64,000 nucleotides of DNA, from assembly GCA_951799445.1 (NCBI GenBank), contig OX637287.1, forward strand, positions 39,709,724-39,773,723. Direction: 5' to 3'. The notes beneath the pieces were generated by a model. It was not told where the DNA came from. It was given only the letters and a program-made list of their open reading frames with translations, and ran no database searches. Of the stretch, positions 61,346-64,000 are shown piece after piece. This DNA is from Pseudisothecium myosuroides. Lineage: Eukaryota > Streptophyta > Bryopsida > Hypnales > Lembophyllaceae. Within the stretch, counting starts at the first letter, position 1, and each line of letters opens with the position of its first letter. A program made the translations under genes and the position numbers.

Positions 61346-63607
61346 GGCGTAGTAGAATAACTTTTTCCAAAGAACTTTGAAATTTCAAGCCTCCAATGAA
61401 GAATTATAGACAAAATTCAAAGAGGATGTTTGAAAATGTCAAAGAAAATATTCCTTCCAACCCTTCTCTGAAATTTGTCCATAACTTTTGATTGAGACTT
61501 GAAATCTCAAATAGATTTTTGAATGTGGAATTTCACTTTATTTACAAAAAAATTTAGTTCAAATTTTTTTAGAGAAAGTTATTCTATTATGCCTAAATGA
61601 GGTTTGAAATTCCACTTCAAACACAACTCTTGCTTTTGAATTAACTATGAGCAATTGAGCTCCTACTTATTCTAATTACATATCCCACATGAGTTGATTT
61701 ACCTCCTACCATTCCACTTGTATAAACTAGTTTGTTTCTCAAATCGAAATCCAAAAAATAAATGGATTTTGAAGCAACATGAATTAGTTGTTAATATTCA
61801 ATATTTGCAATGAATTTTGAATGCTGAATTTCTTAAAGTTTTGTTTAGAAATCACTAAAAATAATTTTAACTGTATATTTAGCATACGAATGCTAAAGCT
61901 TCTATTTGGATATGATATTGACAAGCCTCATATTGAATGCCATCCGGGTACAACAACAGACAAGTCTCCTATTGAATGCCACTTGCCCTCGTAGCTAATA
62001 AAGGGTGTGGGATATTCTATATCATTCATTTGGAGGAAAGTTAGACCAATTGAATGCTATTGAATGTTATGATTTCCACGATTTTTTTGAAAGGCATCCT
62101 TCCTACTCTATTGAAAGAATTTCCGCAACTAATAAGGTGTCAACTCATTGCAAAACCAAAATCATTGTGAATCAAACCAACACTCAAACATTCTTGTCTA
62201 AAATTTGCAATTTCTGAACGTGAATGCCTAGGATCAAATTTGGATGTATCTATAATTAGTAATTTGAAAATTCATAGTTTAATCATACATTGTCCAAGAA
62301 ATACATGCTAAGAGAGAGTTTTTAAATCCTATTTCAATTACCAATCAGACCCAACCAAAACTAAAATTATGACAATTTTACAATAGGAATTGAGCCCAAG
62401 ATGCCTATATGGTCGCTTCAATCCCATATGAATGATGCCCTTTCACCAAGGTATTCTTCAAAAAATTAATATACATAGGAACAAGGAAGAGATCAATAGT
62501 ATTAGTGGTGAAGAAAAAACCTAGGGACAAAGAAGAGATAATAGAAAAATTTGACATATTTTGGGGCATTAATTCTAAAATCACAATTAGAGAGAGTATG
62601 AAGCATTAAAAAGCATTCGCTACAAAATAAAAAGTTGCTTAAAATTTCGCATCCTCCAAACACATTGAAGCATTGAATTCATGTACTTTGCATGGTTTAA
62701 AGTATTTTGAAATTGAATAAGGATTCTTATTTTTGTTTGTTTTGGGGGGGGCATACAAATTTAGGCTTGCCTACTTTAATAGTCCTTCAAACTTTTGTTA
62801 GGTTAGAAAAACATAAGAACAAATTATTTTTCTTTGATGATAAATTCATAATTTTTAGATTTGTATTTGGAATCACAGCCTCCAAATGTAATAGGAAAGT
62901 TTCCTAAACAAAAATGTTGGAATGATGCAGGGATGAAATAAAGCCAAGATTTTAAAAAAAATTGACAAATGGAATTTGAAGCCACACGACTAGAATTGAA
63001 TCCCACAATGTCTTTTCAATTGAAGAAGTTAATTTTTTTTCTAGGGAACTATTAGAAAACCTTTGGGATTTAATTAATTTTTGAAACAAAAGCCAAAAAA
63101 ATTTGGAATTAAAAAAAGTAAAAGAGTTGAAAGTTTTTTGAGGAACCAATGGGGCCCAAGATCTTTGGAGGTTATGCTTTGACGAATATAAGATTTAACA
63201 TTGTTTATTAAGTTTTGACTTCACAATTGGCAAGACTTCCATGTCAAATGAAGTGTAGAGCCTTTTAACCTTGAAATGACAAGCTTGTAGCCTTTTATCT
63301 AAACATTATATTGCAATTATCTATGAATGGGATTTATTATATTAATATATTTTTCAAAAAAGTGAAACAATTTATATAAAATGTTGCAACAAATATACTT
63401 AAAAAATGATTTTTTTTTCCTTAGGTTTATCTTCAAGTTATAATATCAAGGGGGATTATTTTTTACTATGTCATTCTAAAATTAAAAAACCATCACTCTA
63501 TGGTAAAAGGCTCAAAGTTAAAATTGCTATAAAATATTCAATTATAGTAATTTTCTAAAATTTCAAATTGGTATAAAAACTAATCTTGATAAGCTTCATT
63601 TTATTAT
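61346..63607. other. Gene-free AT-rich spacer
   Basis: No gene. A G8 run occurs near 62743-62750. Short frames show no family features. I see no supported repeat. Confidence 0.45.
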
Positions 63608-64000
63608 TTAGCCCCTAAAGGACCATTGTCCCTTTGGGGGACAAATGTGTTTTTGGGTAGGTACCTATGGGCTGAAATTTTGTCGTAATTTTTTGAAACT
63701 TTTTTTGGAGATAGAAAAACTGATAAGCTTTGTGGGAATATAATTTTTTTCACAATCGGTGCCCGGGAACAAAAGTTATGACCAAATAAGCTCAAAACAA
63801 GGAACGGGAGGCAGCCTGGGCAGCAAAAAAAACAAAATGGACAAAAATTTGAATTTTTTTTTTATATATATTTTTTTCTCATAGATTATATTTTTGTCTA
63901 TTTGGAAATCTTTGATTCATTTCATTTGGATATTTTATGAGAAAGTTATGGACATTCTTGTTTTTCGGGCAATTAGAGCATCTTCTTGAAAAAAATAACT
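63608..64000 (+). mobile_element. TTAA-type ~930 bp element, copy D, cut by the window end
   Basis: Left boundary TTAG (mutated TTAA) then CCCCTAAAGGACCATTGTCC and the subterminal hairpin (CCATTGTCCC..GGGGGACAAATG). The interior matches copy A in the same orientation (tagattatatttttgtctat, ttgattcatttcatttgga, ttatggacattcttgttttt). About 390 bp are present. The right half lies outside the window. Confidence 0.75.

Overview
The window is nuclear DNA of a land plant. The evidence is a set of intron-containing genes with plant-type architecture: a mitochondrial malate dehydrogenase, a plant complex I ESSS subunit, plant PEX22, a plant-style ENTH-domain protein, a serine carboxypeptidase-like protein, a group S-like bZIP and a CYP71-clan P450. 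Splice sites are ordinary GT-AG, and plant repeats are present (Stowaway, CACTA-type and pogo/Emigrant-like MITEs). The very AT-rich spacers and the transposon mix (Tc1-type DD34E, TTAA-target elements) are unlike a typical angiosperm. A bryophyte or other non-seed plant is a guess only.

Layout: 1-10.6 kb has no gene and is repeats (TTAA-flanked elements at 2.1-3.05 and 8.5-9.4 kb, a 4-copy ~250 bp tandem array, an AT microsatellite, a duplicated foldback MITE, a 44 bp tandem repeat). 10.66-13.15 kb (+) is a three-exon cytochrome P450. 13.2-20.5 kb is repeat-rich spacer. 20.59-20.91 kb (-) encodes the complex I subunit. 21-24.7 kb is spacer with CACTA-type, TTAA and pogo-like MITEs. 24.89-27.58 kb (+) is the seven-exon mMDH gene, convergent with a two-exon bZIP gene (28.95-30.15 kb, -) whose promoter or leader probably includes a GC-rich block at 31.1-32.3 kb. 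32.3-36.06 kb holds several TTAA elements and an orphan exon-like frame.

36.07-41.15 kb is the most striking block. An 873 bp foldback element with TA target site is followed immediately by two 2,093 bp Tc1 elements in direct tandem, about 99.5% identical, each with a DD34E transposase gene. They are joined only by TACAG units that look like transposon excision footprints. 41.2-43.8 kb is spacer with one possible exon. 43.86-44.68 kb (-) is PEX22. 45.5-46.6 kb holds two abutting TTAA elements. 49-52.3 kb (+) is an ENTH-domain gene with a tandemly duplicated 5' leader carrying repeated splice donors. It is convergent with a nine-exon serine carboxypeptidase gene (53.4-56.35 kb, -). 56.4-64 kb is spacer with an inverted pair of ~400 bp elements and the start of another TTAA element at the window edge.

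The genes are unrelated housekeeping or metabolic loci (mitochondrial energy metabolism, peroxisome biogenesis, endocytosis, vacuolar or secreted proteolysis, oxidative metabolism) and show no operon-like logic. The unusual biology lies in the mobile DNA between them. All gene models are reconstructed by eye from open frames and splice consensus, without transcript evidence.
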